A DNA stretch of 64,000 nucleotides from UBA11606 sp964504305 (GCA_964504305.1 CAZDEB010000013.1:1-64000); one strand, 5' to 3'. Shown: positions 8,164-16,515, numbered from the stretch's first letter. Translations and numbers: made by a program. The notes: generated from the sequence alone by a model not told the origin.

Positions 8164-8943
8164 ATGCGCTTATTGCGCCGATCCTCGGAACCAGTCTTCT
8201 CACCAGCACCGCCTCGCGATATATACAGCGACTTCAGTGTCGGCTGGGACCAGCTCGAGATCCATGCCCAAGACATTTTTTCGACAACCGACGGCTCGAT
8301 ATACGCCACGGAGGCCTTGTTGAGGTGGCGTCGATCACCCAACGAGCTTTGGGCCGCGGCGATGGCCCTACCCATTGCCGAAGAGATCGGGCTGGTCGCA
8401 AAGTGCACTACTTGGGCGACCGAACTGTCCCTTGCTACCTGGGCTACCTCGACCAACCGTGCGTCCGGCGGTCGACTGTCGCTAAATCTGCATCGCACGC
8501 AACTGGCCCAGGAAGGTTTAGCCGCCGACATCGGTGTGCTCTTGACCGAACACGGCATTTCCGCTCACGAGATTGTGCTCGAAATTCCCGACCGGCTTGG
8601 CCCGGATGGTTGTCGTGCCGCGATCGAAACCATCGGCCCGCTGCTCGATTCTGGCTCTCGCGTATCTCTTGATGACCACCGCGGCGCGGCATCCAAGACC
8701 GATCCAGATCCGAGCTGGCTACCAACCGGTTCGCTGGTGAAGCTGGATTCGGCGATTACCTCTGATTGTGACCATCAACTCGGCCGCGACATCATGGAGT
8801 TGACCGCCGACACGTTGCACGCCGAGGGTTACGAAGTGGTGGCCGAGATGATCGAACGTCCAACTCAGCTTGCCGCCGTCATCCAATGCCACATCGGATG
8901 GGCGCAAGGCCACCTGTTTGCGAAACCGACTCTTCTGGTCTGA
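8164..8943 (+). CDS. stand-alone EAL-domain protein (c-di-GMP phosphodiesterase-like)
   Basis: 259-aa EAL domain without GGDEF or sensory module. Landmarks in order: TEALLRW (the EAL signature, about residue 47), LSLNLH (metal-binding Asn), IVLEIPD (Glu), VSLDDHRGAAS (the DDFGxG loop-6 region, with the Asp pair kept but FGTG replaced), VKLDSAI (Lys), VVAEMIE (Glu) and GWAQGHLFAKP (the QGY/HxFxxP end motif). Most metal and catalytic residues are present, so c-di-GMP hydrolysis is possible; the altered loop 6 could weaken dimerisation or activity. GATCGT 6 nt before the ATG supports this start. Confidence 0.8.
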   Translation: MRLLRRSSEPVFSPAPPRDIYSDFSVGWDQLEIHAQDIFSTTDGSIYATEALLRWRRSPNELWAAAMALPIAEEIGLVAKCTTWATELSLATWATSTNRASGGRLSLNLHRTQLAQEGLAADIGVLLTEHGISAHEIVLEIPDRLGPDGCRAAIETIGPLLDSGSRVSLDDHRGAASKTDPDPSWLPTGSLVKLDSAITSDCDHQLGRDIMELTADTLHAEGYEVVAEMIERPTQLAAVIQCHIGWAQGHLFAKPTLLV

Positions 8944-8964
8944 GCCAGCCGGGTGTGGTGTTGG

Positions 8965-10314
8965 TTAAACGTCGCGACGGGTGAGGTTACGAAACGAAGT
9001 GAACCGCGGCACAAATCCCAGCTGAACGGTGCCGGTGGGGCCGTTGCGATGTTTGGCGACAATGACCTCGGCCATACCTTCGGAATCGCCACCCGGGTTG
9101 TAGACCTCGTCGCGGTAAAGAAACATCACCACGTCGGCATCCTGCTCGATGGAGCCTGATTCGCGCAGGTCGGCGAGCATGGGCCGTTTGTCTTGTCGCA
9201 TTTCGAGGTTTCGTGACAGCTGCGAAAGCCCCATTACGGGGCACTCGAGCTCGCGGGCAAGAATCTTGAGCCCTCTGGAAATTTCGGCGACTTCGACTTG
9301 GCGGTTTTCGGCGCCCGCTCGCCCTGTCATGAGCTGCAAATAGTCGACAACGATGAGACCGAGTTCGCCGGTTCGACTCTTGAGCCGGCGAGCTTTGGCG
9401 CGAATCTCCATGATTGTGAGATTCGGGTTGTCGTCGATCCACATCGGAGCTTCGGCGAGTCGTCCGATCCCATTGGAGATGCGGGTCCAGTCTTCTTCGT
9501 TGAGCTTTCCGTCCCGCATGTTTTTGGCGTCGACGTTGGCCTCGCTGCACAGCATTCTTTGTGTGAGTTCGAGGTGGCCCATTTCGAGGCTGAAAATCAA
9601 CGTCGGTTTGTTGTCTCGCACCGCGGCGTGGGCGGCAACGTTGAGCGCAAACGCCGTCTTGCCCATAGCTGGCCGAGCGCCAACGATGACCAGAGCATTG
9701 GGTTGCAGACCGGACAACAAATCGTCGAGGTCGATGAACCCGGTCGGCGTTCCGGTAATTCCCTCGCCGAGCTCGTAGAGGTGTTCGAGCCGGTCGAGGG
9801 TGGCGTCGAGCAGTTCCCGGATTTCGCCCATGGTGTCGGCCACACGACCCTGCGCAACCTGAAACATCATGTTTTCGGCTTCGTCGACGGCCCGGGTGAC
9901 GTCCTCGGGGCGGCTGTAGCCAATATCGGAAATTTGTCCGGCAGTCTCGATGAGACGACGGAGGGTGTAACGCTCGGAGATTATTTGGGCGTACTTGCTG
10001 GCGTTTGATGTGGCTGGAGTGTTGACCTGAAGGCTGAGCAGGCCGTCGAGTCCTCCCACCATCTCGAGTACGCCCATGCGCTCGAGTTCGGCCGACACGG
10101 TGACAGGGTCGGCCGGGTCACCGCTGGCATACAGTCCAGAGATGGCGTCGAACACGTGGGCGTTGGCCGGCCGGTAGAAGTGCACCGTCTCGGTGTGTTC
10201 GACGGCATCGGCAATGGCATCGCGCGACAGCAGCATCGCGCCGAGAAGAGACTCTTCGGCTTCGAGGTTGTGGGGCGGTACGCGCTGGGTGCTCGCCGTG
10301 TCGTACTCGCTCAT
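8965..10314 (-). CDS. dnaB: replicative DNA helicase
   Basis: 449 aa, the normal length with no intein. N-terminal DnaB domain begins VPPHNLEAEESLLGAML. The RecA-like domain has the Walker A GARPAMGKTAFAL, Walker B LIVVDYLQLM and the arginine-rich MRQDKRPMLADLRESGSIEQDAD. It unwinds DNA at the replication fork as a homohexamer with primase and the polymerase holoenzyme. ATG 10314 is chosen from homology; ATG 10320 is two codons upstream and also possible. It is last in the rpsF-ssb-rpsR-rplI-dnaB string but is separated from rplI by 127 bp that include a 35-bp palindrome. Confidence 0.95.
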   Translation of the reverse strand: MSEYDTASTQRVPPHNLEAEESLLGAMLLSRDAIADAVEHTETVHFYRPANAHVFDAISGLYASGDPADPVTVSAELERMGVLEMVGGLDGLLSLQVNTPATSNASKYAQIISERYTLRRLIETAGQISDIGYSRPEDVTRAVDEAENMMFQVAQGRVADTMGEIRELLDATLDRLEHLYELGEGITGTPTGFIDLDDLLSGLQPNALVIVGARPAMGKTAFALNVAAHAAVRDNKPTLIFSLEMGHLELTQRMLCSEANVDAKNMRDGKLNEEDWTRISNGIGRLAEAPMWIDDNPNLTIMEIRAKARRLKSRTGELGLIVVDYLQLMTGRAGAENRQVEVAEISRGLKILARELECPVMGLSQLSRNLEMRQDKRPMLADLRESGSIEQDADVVMFLYRDEVYNPGGDSEGMAEVIVAKHRNGPTGTVQLGFVPRFTSFRNLTRRDV

Positions 10315-10394
10315 CACCATTAGTGCATCGTGCCCTGAGTTGCCTGTGTGAGACCAGTGGAACACCGGTGGATTGCTTGGCTTTGGTGCGGGAT

Positions 10395-10429
10395 TCGCTG
10401 TGGACAACCATGATGGTTGTCCACAGCGA
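10395..10429. promoter_or_regulatory. perfect 35-bp palindrome with two inverted DnaA boxes
   Basis: A 17+1+17 bp perfect inverted repeat. It contains TGTGGACAA (10399-10407) and TTGTCCACA (10417-10425), i.e. two exact copies of the actinobacterial DnaA-box consensus in opposite orientation, separated by 9 bp. It lies between rplI and dnaB, about 80 bp upstream of the dnaB start. It could be a DnaA-bound operator or duplex anchor, or an RNA hairpin between the two genes; no U-tract follows on either strand. Confidence 0.75.
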
Positions 10430-10441
10430 TCCGCATCAGAC

Positions 10442-10891
10442 TCACTCTTCGATTACCGAAACGGTGATCGGGAAGGCAACGTCGGGGTGCAGCTTGCACA
10501 TGACCATTGACTCGCCCAGGTCCTTGATCGGGTGTTCGAGGTCGAGCGTGGCGCGGTCGACGACCACACCCGCTTGGGCCTCTACCGCTTCGACGATCTC
10601 GGACGCTCCGACCGAACCAAAGAGTCGGCCACCGTCGCCGGCCTTGGCCGAGATGGTGATGGTCTGCGGCACCAGTTTGGTTGCCACTTCTTCGGCGTCG
10701 GCGCGGGTGGCCGCGTCTCGCATCGAAGCAGCCCGGCGCATGGCTTCGGCCTGCCCAGCTGCACCTTCGGTCGCCTTGAGCGCGAGGCCACGGGGCTTGA
10801 GGAAGTTACGGAAGTAGCCATCGGCGACGTTGGTGATTTCGCCCTTGCGGCCAACGCCGCTCACGTCGGAACGCAAAATGACTTTCATCAT
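10442..10891 (-). CDS. rplI: 50S ribosomal protein L9
   Basis: 149 aa, typical length. The N-terminal signature MKVILRSDVSGVGRKGEITNV and the GYFRNFLKPRG motif are characteristic of L9; the elongated helix and the C-terminal domain follow. Binds 23S rRNA at the base of the L1 stalk. The start ATG overlaps the rpsR stop (ATGATGA), with AAGGAG upstream inside rpsR, so it is translationally coupled. Confidence 0.96.
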   Translation of the reverse strand: MMKVILRSDVSGVGRKGEITNVADGYFRNFLKPRGLALKATEGAAGQAEAMRRAASMRDAATRADAEEVATKLVPQTITISAKAGDGGRLFGSVGASEIVEAVEAQAGVVVDRATLDLEHPIKDLGESMVMCKLHPDVAFPITVSVIEE

Positions 10892-11352
10892 TCGGCTCCT
10901 TCGTTAGCAGCGTTGAACTCGACACCCTCGACCTCGGCCACTGCCGCGGCGTTGCCGAGTTCTTCTGGAGCATCGCCGTCTTCGCGAGCCGGCGGCGGAC
11001 CACTCGGGCGCGGAGCCGGACCTTCGGCGCGACCGCCCCGTTCGCCACGGTCACCGCGGTCGCCACGATCCCGGCTGTTGCGTTGGGTGGTTACGCGGGT
11101 GGCGTAGGGAATCAGGGCCATTTCTCGGGCAACCTTGACGGCATCGGCACAAAGCTTCTGTTGCTGGGTGCTGTTGCCGGTCACGCGACGGGCGCGGATC
11201 TTGGCTCGTTCGGAAACGAAGCGCCGCAGCAGGTTGACGTCCTTCCAGTCGACGTAGTCGAGCTTTTCGGTCGTTAGGACACTGATCTTTTTCTTGCCGC
11301 GACGGTTGTCGTTCTTTCCTCCGACTTTGCCGCGCTTCTTGACTTTCGCCAT
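10888..11352 (-). CDS. rpsR: 30S ribosomal protein S18 with long C-terminal extension
   Basis: The first ~85 residues form a normal S18 (KLDYVDWKDVNLLRRFVSERAKIRARRVTGNS, given here as separate blocks KLDYVDWKD, NLLRRFVSE, ARRVTGNS). The usual protein is 75-95 aa; this one has 154. The extra ~65 residues are an RG/DRG-rich segment (about 91-108), a proline-rich stretch and an acidic Glu/Ala tail. The extension is in frame, keeps the same codon bias and is bounded by the rplI start, so it seems real. S18 binds 16S rRNA with S6. ATGA-type overlap with rplI. Confidence 0.93.
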   Translation of the reverse strand: MAKVKKRGKVGGKNDNRRGKKKISVLTTEKLDYVDWKDVNLLRRFVSERAKIRARRVTGNSTQQQKLCADAVKVAREMALIPYATRVTTQRNSRDRGDRGDRGERGGRAEGPAPRPSGPPPAREDGDAPEELGNAAAVAEVEGVEFNAANEGAE

Positions 11353-11403
11353 GAGTTATTCCTGTTCTTTCGTACTTGTGAGAGCTCGCTTCTGACCCGT
11401 GGG

Positions 11404-11856
11404 TTAGAAGGGCTCTTCGTCCATGTCGTATGCGGGGGGTGCCGCGTTGGAGACGGCTCGGCCGCCTCCAGCGTTGCCGCCACGAGGGGATCCACCACCG
11501 TCGCCTTTGAACTCGTTGCGACGAATCTCCGCCGACGCCCACTTGAGGCTCGGGGCGATGTCGTCGGCGATGATCTCGACTTTTGAGCGACGTTCGCCTT
11601 CCTGGTTTTCCCAGCTGCGCTGCGACAACGTGCCGTAGATCACGACACGTGAGCCCTTGGTGATGGACTCGGCCACGTTTTCGGCCAGCTGACGAAAGCA
11701 GCTCACGTCGAAGAACGAAACTTCGTCCTCGCCGTCCTGCTTCTTTTTGTTCCAGGCGACGCCAAAGTTGGCGACGGCCATCCCGCCCTGCGTGAAACGC
11801 AGTTCGGGGTCACGCGTGACATTGCCTACGACGGTGACGGTGTTATCAAATCCCAT
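11404..11856 (-). CDS. ssb: single-stranded DNA-binding protein
   Basis: 150 aa. The OB fold starts MGFDNTVTVVGNVTRDPELRF and includes SFFDVSCFRQLAENVAES and GSRVVIYGTLSQRSWEN. A Gly-rich linker ends in the acidic tip DMDEEPF, which recruits partner proteins such as PriA, RecO and exonuclease I in other bacteria. It coats ssDNA at forks. Between rpsF (15 bp upstream) and rpsR, the standard position. Confidence 0.95.
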   Translation of the reverse strand: MGFDNTVTVVGNVTRDPELRFTQGGMAVANFGVAWNKKKQDGEDEVSFFDVSCFRQLAENVAESITKGSRVVIYGTLSQRSWENQEGERRSKVEIIADDIAPSLKWASAEIRRNEFKGDGGGSPRGGNAGGGRAVSNAAPPAYDMDEEPF

Positions 11857-11871
11857 AGTGGTACCTCCGGA

Positions 11872-12219
11872 TCAGCCGGCCTCGGCCGGCGCGGCCTCCC
11901 CAAGGAGACCACGACGAGTGGCTTCCTTCTCGGGAAGACGGAACAGCTTGTGGCGGACAATGTCGTCCGCAAGACGAAGCTGGCGTTCGGTGACTGGGAG
12001 ACCAGCCGATTCGGTAACAATCTCCCAGACAACGTAGTTGCCTTCGGTCTTGTGATTGATCTCGTACGCAAACTTGCGACGGCCCCAGTTGTCGGTCGAC
12101 GCGATGCGACCTGACTCTGCGGTAATGAGATCTTCGGTTCGTTTGATCACTGCAGCAATGTCGTTTTCGACAACATCACTATCGATGATGATCATCAATT
12201 CGTAAGCCCGTGTGATCAC
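11872..12219 (-). CDS. rpsF: 30S ribosomal protein S6
   Basis: About 115 aa. YELMIIIDSDV begins the ferredoxin-like fold; WGRRKFAYEINHKTEGNYVVWE is the conserved core (shown here in pieces: WGRRKFAYEI, TEGNYVVWE). Two in-frame GTG codons, 12225 and 12219, follow AGGAGG; the second gives 9-nt spacing and is preferred. First gene of the rpsF-ssb-rpsR-rplI-dnaB cluster. S6 and S18 dimerise, and many bacteria autoregulate this operon through them. Confidence 0.94.
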   Translation of the reverse strand: MITRAYELMIIIDSDVVENDIAAVIKRTEDLITAESGRIASTDNWGRRKFAYEINHKTEGNYVVWEIVTESAGLPVTERQLRLADDIVRHKLFRLPEKEATRRGLLGEAAPAEAG

Positions 12220-12231
12220 AGGCACTCACCT

Positions 12232-12309
12232 CCTCTGGACCCGACATCGTCGGGGCCGCTTTCCCGCGGCAGGGGTATCTCGGTTGTATTCATTCCCCGG
12301 AATTGGGGA
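12232..12309 (-). promoter_or_regulatory. rpsF 5' leader with stacked hairpins
   Basis: Read on the minus strand, the leader holds three compact inverted repeats: GTCCCC..GGGGA around 12294-12309, CCGC-(6)-GCGG near 12258-12271, and CCCGAC-GAT-GTCGGG near 12241-12254, directly upstream of the Shine-Dalgarno. S6:S18-binding leader structures are known upstream of rpsF in many phyla; whether this is one cannot be decided by eye. The rest of 12220-12432 shows no gene. Confidence 0.35.
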
Positions 12310-12432
12310 CCCAAGAAGGCTACCGGGGATGAACCCCCGTTGGGCACAGCGCCGATAGGTAGACGGTTGGGCGAGGACATGCGTGCATCATGTCGCGGGG
12401 GTATGACACCGGCCCCGACACTGCGGGCTTCG

Positions 12433-12753
12433 TCACGTCAGGTTGTAAGCCCCCACCGTGGGCGAGTAGCAGTCCCAGCCGTAGCCCGCGCCGGTTCCGT
12501 AACCATCGGCGTGCACTGCCGCGCACCCGGTAAGCGCAACCGTGGTTGTCGCGGCGTTGGTGATGCCGTCGGAACCGCTCTTGAGCGACCCGCTGGCCGT
12601 ACCACCCAAGCTGGTCAACGCCGCAATCGAGGCCACCGCCACGAGGGCAACCAGCAGGGCGTACTCGACCAGGCTGGCGCCGCGCTCGCCGCGGTTCGCG
12701 TCAGGGGACGATTCTGTGGACATGTTCGCGCTCGGTTTGATGAAAGACCTCAT
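12433..12753 (-). CDS. Flp-family type IVb pilin
   Basis: 106-aa class III prepilin. The leader ends NRGERG and is followed by ASLVEYALLVALVAVASIAALTSLG, the prepilin-peptidase site (G/A) and hydrophobic assembly helix with the conserved Glu at mature position 5. A Thr/Ser/Gly-rich C-terminus contains two cysteines (TGCAAV and GWDCYS). Alternative starts are TTG 12759, ATG 12753 and ATG 12723. No tad secretion genes are adjacent, so it is an orphan here; a TadE/G-like gene lies at 44981. Confidence 0.82.
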   Translation of the reverse strand: MRSFIKPSANMSTESSPDANRGERGASLVEYALLVALVAVASIAALTSLGGTASGSLKSGSDGITNAATTTVALTGCAAVHADGYGTGAGYGWDCYSPTVGAYNLT

Positions 12754-12815
12754 GGTCAACTTGTCGGCCTACCTATTGCCCTGGTCCATGGGTCGAACGG
12801 ACCTAACCAAGAAGA

Positions 12816-13781
12816 TCAAGCCCGAACGCGAACCGACCCCACTTCAACGCCGGCGGCGTTGGTGAGCGGGTTCATCTCGACATCGATGCGAACACCCAGA
12901 TCGGCAAGGACCCACAACAGCGTCGCTTCGGCGGCCCGGGTTGCACCATCTCGGCATTTGATGGCAACGGCAAACCCCGCTCGTGGCACAACCGCGCAGA
13001 ACACGCCTTCGGCCCCCGTCTTGACTGCTACTTCGCCCCGGCCGGCCTGCATCACCCGAGTACACATTCGGCCGGTACCGGCGACCAGTTCGGGCGCGGC
13101 CATCATGGCCTCGTACAGTCGAAGGCCAGCGGGATCAGCAGCGAGGTTGGCCCAGCCTCGGGCCAACCGATCGAGCGGGATCTCCCAAACGGGAATACCG
13201 CAACCGTCGACCCCTGGGTCCTGATCAGCGGTTGAAATAGAACACAACTCTTCGATCGCCGGCGTGATGTGATCTCGCTGCAACGGATGACCGGGGGCCA
13301 GATAACCGGCGGGATCAAGATCGTGATGTCGACACACTGTCAAGAATCCGGTGTGTTTTCCCGAGCAGTTGTTGTGACGGGCGTCGAAACCGGTTCCTGC
13401 GGCGACCAGCGCTTCGGCGCTCGCCGCGTGACTGGGCGGATGGCCCGCACATTCGAGGGCGTGAACGTCGAGGCCGAGTCGTTCGAGCCACGCCGACACC
13501 ACCTCGATGTGCATGGGTTCGCCGCCGTGGCTCGCGCAGGCCATGGCCAATTCCTGGACCGACATCGAAAACGCATCAGCCACCGAACCCTTAGCCAGAG
13601 GACCACTCTTCACCAAAGGGAACGCCTGGATCGGCTTGAGAGCGGACCTCGCCAGCGTTGGTCGGGTCGGGTTGCCGAACCCTGATCGATGTCCGTCGGC
13701 GCCAACGATGGCGACGTCGACCTCGTGGCGGCTCTCGAGAAACGATCCTCGGCTGATTTCGACAACGACCGGTGGCGACAT
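12816..13781 (-). CDS. asparaginase (asparaginase II family)
   Basis: 321 aa. Matches the Asparaginase_II family (PF06089 type) found in actinobacteria: VVEISRGSFLESRH at the N-terminus, RSALKPIQAFPLV, CASHGGEPMHIE, NNCSGKHTGFL (nucleophile region), and DGCGIPVWEIPL. Predicted to hydrolyse L-asparagine to aspartate and ammonia. The ATG at 13781 starts the conserved region; the frame stays open upstream to 13877 without family similarity. Divergent from the aminotransferase gene at 13835. Confidence 0.86.
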   Translation of the reverse strand: MSPPVVVEISRGSFLESRHEVDVAIVGADGHRSGFGNPTRPTLARSALKPIQAFPLVKSGPLAKGSVADAFSMSVQELAMACASHGGEPMHIEVVSAWLERLGLDVHALECAGHPPSHAASAEALVAAGTGFDARHNNCSGKHTGFLTVCRHHDLDPAGYLAPGHPLQRDHITPAIEELCSISTADQDPGVDGCGIPVWEIPLDRLARGWANLAADPAGLRLYEAMMAAPELVAGTGRMCTRVMQAGRGEVAVKTGAEGVFCAVVPRAGFAVAIKCRDGATRAAEATLLWVLADLGVRIDVEMNPLTNAAGVEVGSVRVRA

Positions 13782-13822
13782 GTATCCAAGTGTGGCGTGC
13801 TCCGCGCCTACCCGCACGCGCC

Positions 13823-13834
13823 TAATGTGCCCCG
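13823..13834 (+). promoter_or_regulatory. leaderless-type -10 element of the aminotransferase-pnt operon
   Basis: TAATGT (13823-13828), 6 nt, then ATG at 13835; no Shine-Dalgarno sequence. It probably drives the four-gene run ending at 17898. Confidence 0.55.
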
Positions 13835-15061
13835 ATGCCCTCTCGTGACATAGATGTGGTCGCCGCTCGCGCCGCAACGCCCGGCTGCGACAACGTGGTC
13901 CACTTCAACAACGCCGGAAGTGCGCTCCCCACTTCTTCGGTTCTGACAACACAGATCGATCACCTCAACCTCGAAGCTCTCACCGGTGGCTACGAGGCCC
14001 ACGACCAACAACAAGCTCGCATCGACGCGATCCGCCCAACTATCGCCCGACTGCTGGGTGCCGACCCTTCGGGTGACGAGATCGCGCTCACCGTCAACAG
14101 CACCGCCGGGTTCGACCTTTTCTTGTACTCGTTTGCTTACGCCGCCGAAGGCGGCCTCAACCCCGGCGATCGGATACTCACGACCGAAACCGAGTACGGC
14201 GCCAACTTCGTCGCTTACCTGCAGATCGCCAAACGAACCGGAGCGGTGGTCGAAGTCGTGCCATCCAATGATTGGGGCGAAATCGACTTGCCCGCTCTCG
14301 AGGCCACGATTCGACGGGGCGACGTTGGGCCGGCGCGGTTGATATCCATCAATCACATCCCGACCAATGGTGGATTGGTAAACCCGGCGGTCGAGGTCGG
14401 TCGCATTGCCCGCGAATACGGAATCACCTACCTGCTCGACGCTTGTCAGTCGGCCGGTCAGCGCCACCTCGACGTCGAGGAAATTGGCTGCGACGCCCTC
14501 ACCGCCACGGGCCGCAAGTTTGTGCGCGGCCCTCGGGGCACCGGGTTTCTTTACGTGCGAAAGTCGGTGCTGACCCAACTCGAACCGATCATGCTCGATC
14601 ACGATGCCGCGGCGTGGGTGGCCCCCGACCGTTACGAAGTCGTGGCTACGGCCGGGCGTTTCGAGCAGTGGGAGCGCAGTTACGCGGCATTACTCGGTCT
14701 CGGCCAAGCCGTTACCGAAGCACTGGACCACGGTCTCGACGCGATCGAGCGCCGCATCACTTATCTCGCCGACGGGCTCCGGGCCCGGCTCAACGAATTC
14801 GGACCCACAACCGTGCACGACCTTGGTCGAGATCGCTGCGGAATTGTCACCTTTACGGTCGCGGGCCACGCTGCTGCCGCGGTCAAAAGCTCCATGCAAA
14901 AACGCGGCATCAACATGTCGACGACGGAGGCCGGCAGCGTGCTGATCGACGCCACAAAACGCAACCTGGCGCCCATGGTGCGCGCCAGTCTCCACATATA
15001 CAACACTGACGACGAGCTCGATCTGCTGATGACCGAGCTTCAGCAAGAGGTGAACCGATGA
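13835..15061 (+). CDS. class-V aminotransferase (cysteine desulfurase/epimerase-like)
   Basis: PLP fold-type I, 408 aa. Key segments are HFNNAGSALP, NSTAGFDLFLYS (cofactor phosphate), YLLDACQSAGQ (Asp on pyridine N) and TATGRKFVRGPRGTGFLYV (Schiff-base Lys). The sequence resembles isopenicillin-N-epimerase/selenocysteine lyase-like members; no obvious catalytic Cys loop of a SufS type is seen, so cysteine desulfurase activity is doubtful. Its stop overlaps the pntAA start (ATGA), making it the promoter-proximal member of the transhydrogenase operon. Confidence 0.83.
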   Translation: MPSRDIDVVAARAATPGCDNVVHFNNAGSALPTSSVLTTQIDHLNLEALTGGYEAHDQQQARIDAIRPTIARLLGADPSGDEIALTVNSTAGFDLFLYSFAYAAEGGLNPGDRILTTETEYGANFVAYLQIAKRTGAVVEVVPSNDWGEIDLPALEATIRRGDVGPARLISINHIPTNGGLVNPAVEVGRIAREYGITYLLDACQSAGQRHLDVEEIGCDALTATGRKFVRGPRGTGFLYVRKSVLTQLEPIMLDHDAAAWVAPDRYEVVATAGRFEQWERSYAALLGLGQAVTEALDHGLDAIERRITYLADGLRARLNEFGPTTVHDLGRDRCGIVTFTVAGHAAAAVKSSMQKRGINMSTTEAGSVLIDATKRNLAPMVRASLHIYNTDDELDLLMTELQQEVNR

Positions 15062-16215
15062 GAATCGCTGTACTGGCCGAGTCCCGAGAAGGCGAATGCC
15101 GGGTCGCTATCATCCCCGACGCGGCCGCCAAGCTGGTCGCTGATGGCCACGACGTCGTCGTAGAAAGCGGAGCAGGAGCCGCGGTCGGTGCAACCGATGC
15201 CGACTACGGCAACGTCGGAGTCGCGGTCGCCGACAACCGTCACGGCGTGTTGGCCAACGCCGACCTCGTGGTTGCCGTCAACCGCCCCGACCCGGCCGAC
15301 CTCGAATCTCTGTCTACCGGCTCGATGGTGGTCGCGATGTTTGATCCACTTTGGCGACCCAAACTGATGGAGCCCTTTGCGGCCGCGGACCTCAGCTGCT
15401 TATCGCTCGAGTTGGTACCCCGAATCACCCGAGCCCAATCGATGGATGTTCTCTCGTCGATGGCCACAGTGGCGGGCTACCAAGCCGTGCTCACCGCCGC
15501 GCAACAACTTCCTCGCATGTTTCCCATGTTGATGACCGCAGCCGGGACCGTACCGGCGGCCAAAGTTCTGATCCTCGGCGCCGGTGTGGCAGGCCTTCAG
15601 GCAATCGCAACCGCCCGGCGGCTGGGAGCGGTGGTCGAGGCCTACGACGTTCGACCCGCGGCCGCCGAGCAGATCCAATCTCTCGGGGCCAAAGCCGTCG
15701 ATCTTCAACTGGAAACCGCCGATTCCGAAGATACCGGCGGCTACGCCAAGGCCCAAGGTGACGACCAACAAGCCCGACAGCAAGCCGCCCTCACACCTTT
15801 TGTTGCCGCAGCCGACGTCATTGTCACCACTGCAGCGATTCCTGGTATGGCCAGCCCGTTGCTGGTCACCGAAGCAATGGTCGATGCAATGCGCCCCGGT
15901 TCGCTCATTGTCGACTTGGCGGCCGAACGCGGCGGCAACTGTGCACTAACAGTTGCCGACACCGATGTGGTCCACGGCGGCGTCACCATCACCGGACCAA
16001 CCCAACTCGAATCGGGTTCGGCCCGTTCGGCATCGCAGATGTTCGCCAACAACCTCGTGACGTTCATCCGCCATCTCAATGCTCAACTGAATCCCGAAAC
16101 CGAGCCCGACGATCCCGTCGACCCCTTCGACGACGAAATTCTTGCCGCGATGCTGGTCACCCGAGGCGGTCAGATTGTTCACGACCGAGTCCTTACCGCA
16201 CTGGAGAAGTCATGA
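15058..16215 (+). CDS. pntAA: NAD(P) transhydrogenase alpha subunit, part 1
   Basis: 385-aa NAD(H)-binding domain I. MRIAVLAESREGECRVAI and ITRAQSMDVLSSMATVAGY are family hallmarks; KVLILGAGVAGLQAIATARRLGA is the Rossmann dinucleotide fold (in blocks VLILGAGVAGLQA and RRLGA). It hands hydride from NADH to NADP+ using the proton gradient with PntAB and PntB. The alpha chain is split into two proteins, as in many actinobacteria. Starts in ATGA overlap with the upstream aminotransferase and ends in ATGA overlap with pntAB. Confidence 0.94.
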   Translation: MRIAVLAESREGECRVAIIPDAAAKLVADGHDVVVESGAGAAVGATDADYGNVGVAVADNRHGVLANADLVVAVNRPDPADLESLSTGSMVVAMFDPLWRPKLMEPFAAADLSCLSLELVPRITRAQSMDVLSSMATVAGYQAVLTAAQQLPRMFPMLMTAAGTVPAAKVLILGAGVAGLQAIATARRLGAVVEAYDVRPAAAEQIQSLGAKAVDLQLETADSEDTGGYAKAQGDDQQARQQAALTPFVAAADVIVTTAAIPGMASPLLVTEAMVDAMRPGSLIVDLAAERGGNCALTVADTDVVHGGVTITGPTQLESGSARSASQMFANNLVTFIRHLNAQLNPETEPDDPVDPFDDEILAAMLVTRGGQIVHDRVLTALEKS

Positions 16216-16514
16216 CTTTCCTGATCGCCCTCACGCTCTTTGTGCTGGCCGTGTTCCTTGGCGTCGAACTCATCAGCAAAGTGCCGCCCACGTTGCACAC
16301 CCCGTTGATGTCGGGCTCCAACGCCATCTCCGGCATCACACTCATAGGCGCTTTGGTATCGGCAGGATCCGATCACAGCACCCTCACAACCACGCTGGCC
16401 TTCTTGGCCGTGGCGCTAGCCACGATAAACGTGGTGGGCGGTTTCCTCGTAACGAACCGGATGCTTGCCATGTTTGCCACCAAACGAGACAAGCCGAACC
16501 GCGGGGAGGCCTGA
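16212..16514 (+). CDS. pntAB: NAD(P) transhydrogenase alpha subunit, part 2 (membrane)
   Basis: 100-aa membrane domain II component with three hydrophobic helices: LIALTLFVLAVFLGVELI, SGITLIGALVSAG, and TLTTTLAFLAVALATINVVGGF. The conserved LISKVPPTLHTPLMSGSNAI loop follows the first helix. Forms the proton channel with PntB. Overlaps pntAA by 4 bp; pntB starts 1 nt after its stop. Confidence 0.93.
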   Translation: MTFLIALTLFVLAVFLGVELISKVPPTLHTPLMSGSNAISGITLIGALVSAGSDHSTLTTTLAFLAVALATINVVGGFLVTNRMLAMFATKRDKPNRGEA

Positions 16515-16515
16515 C

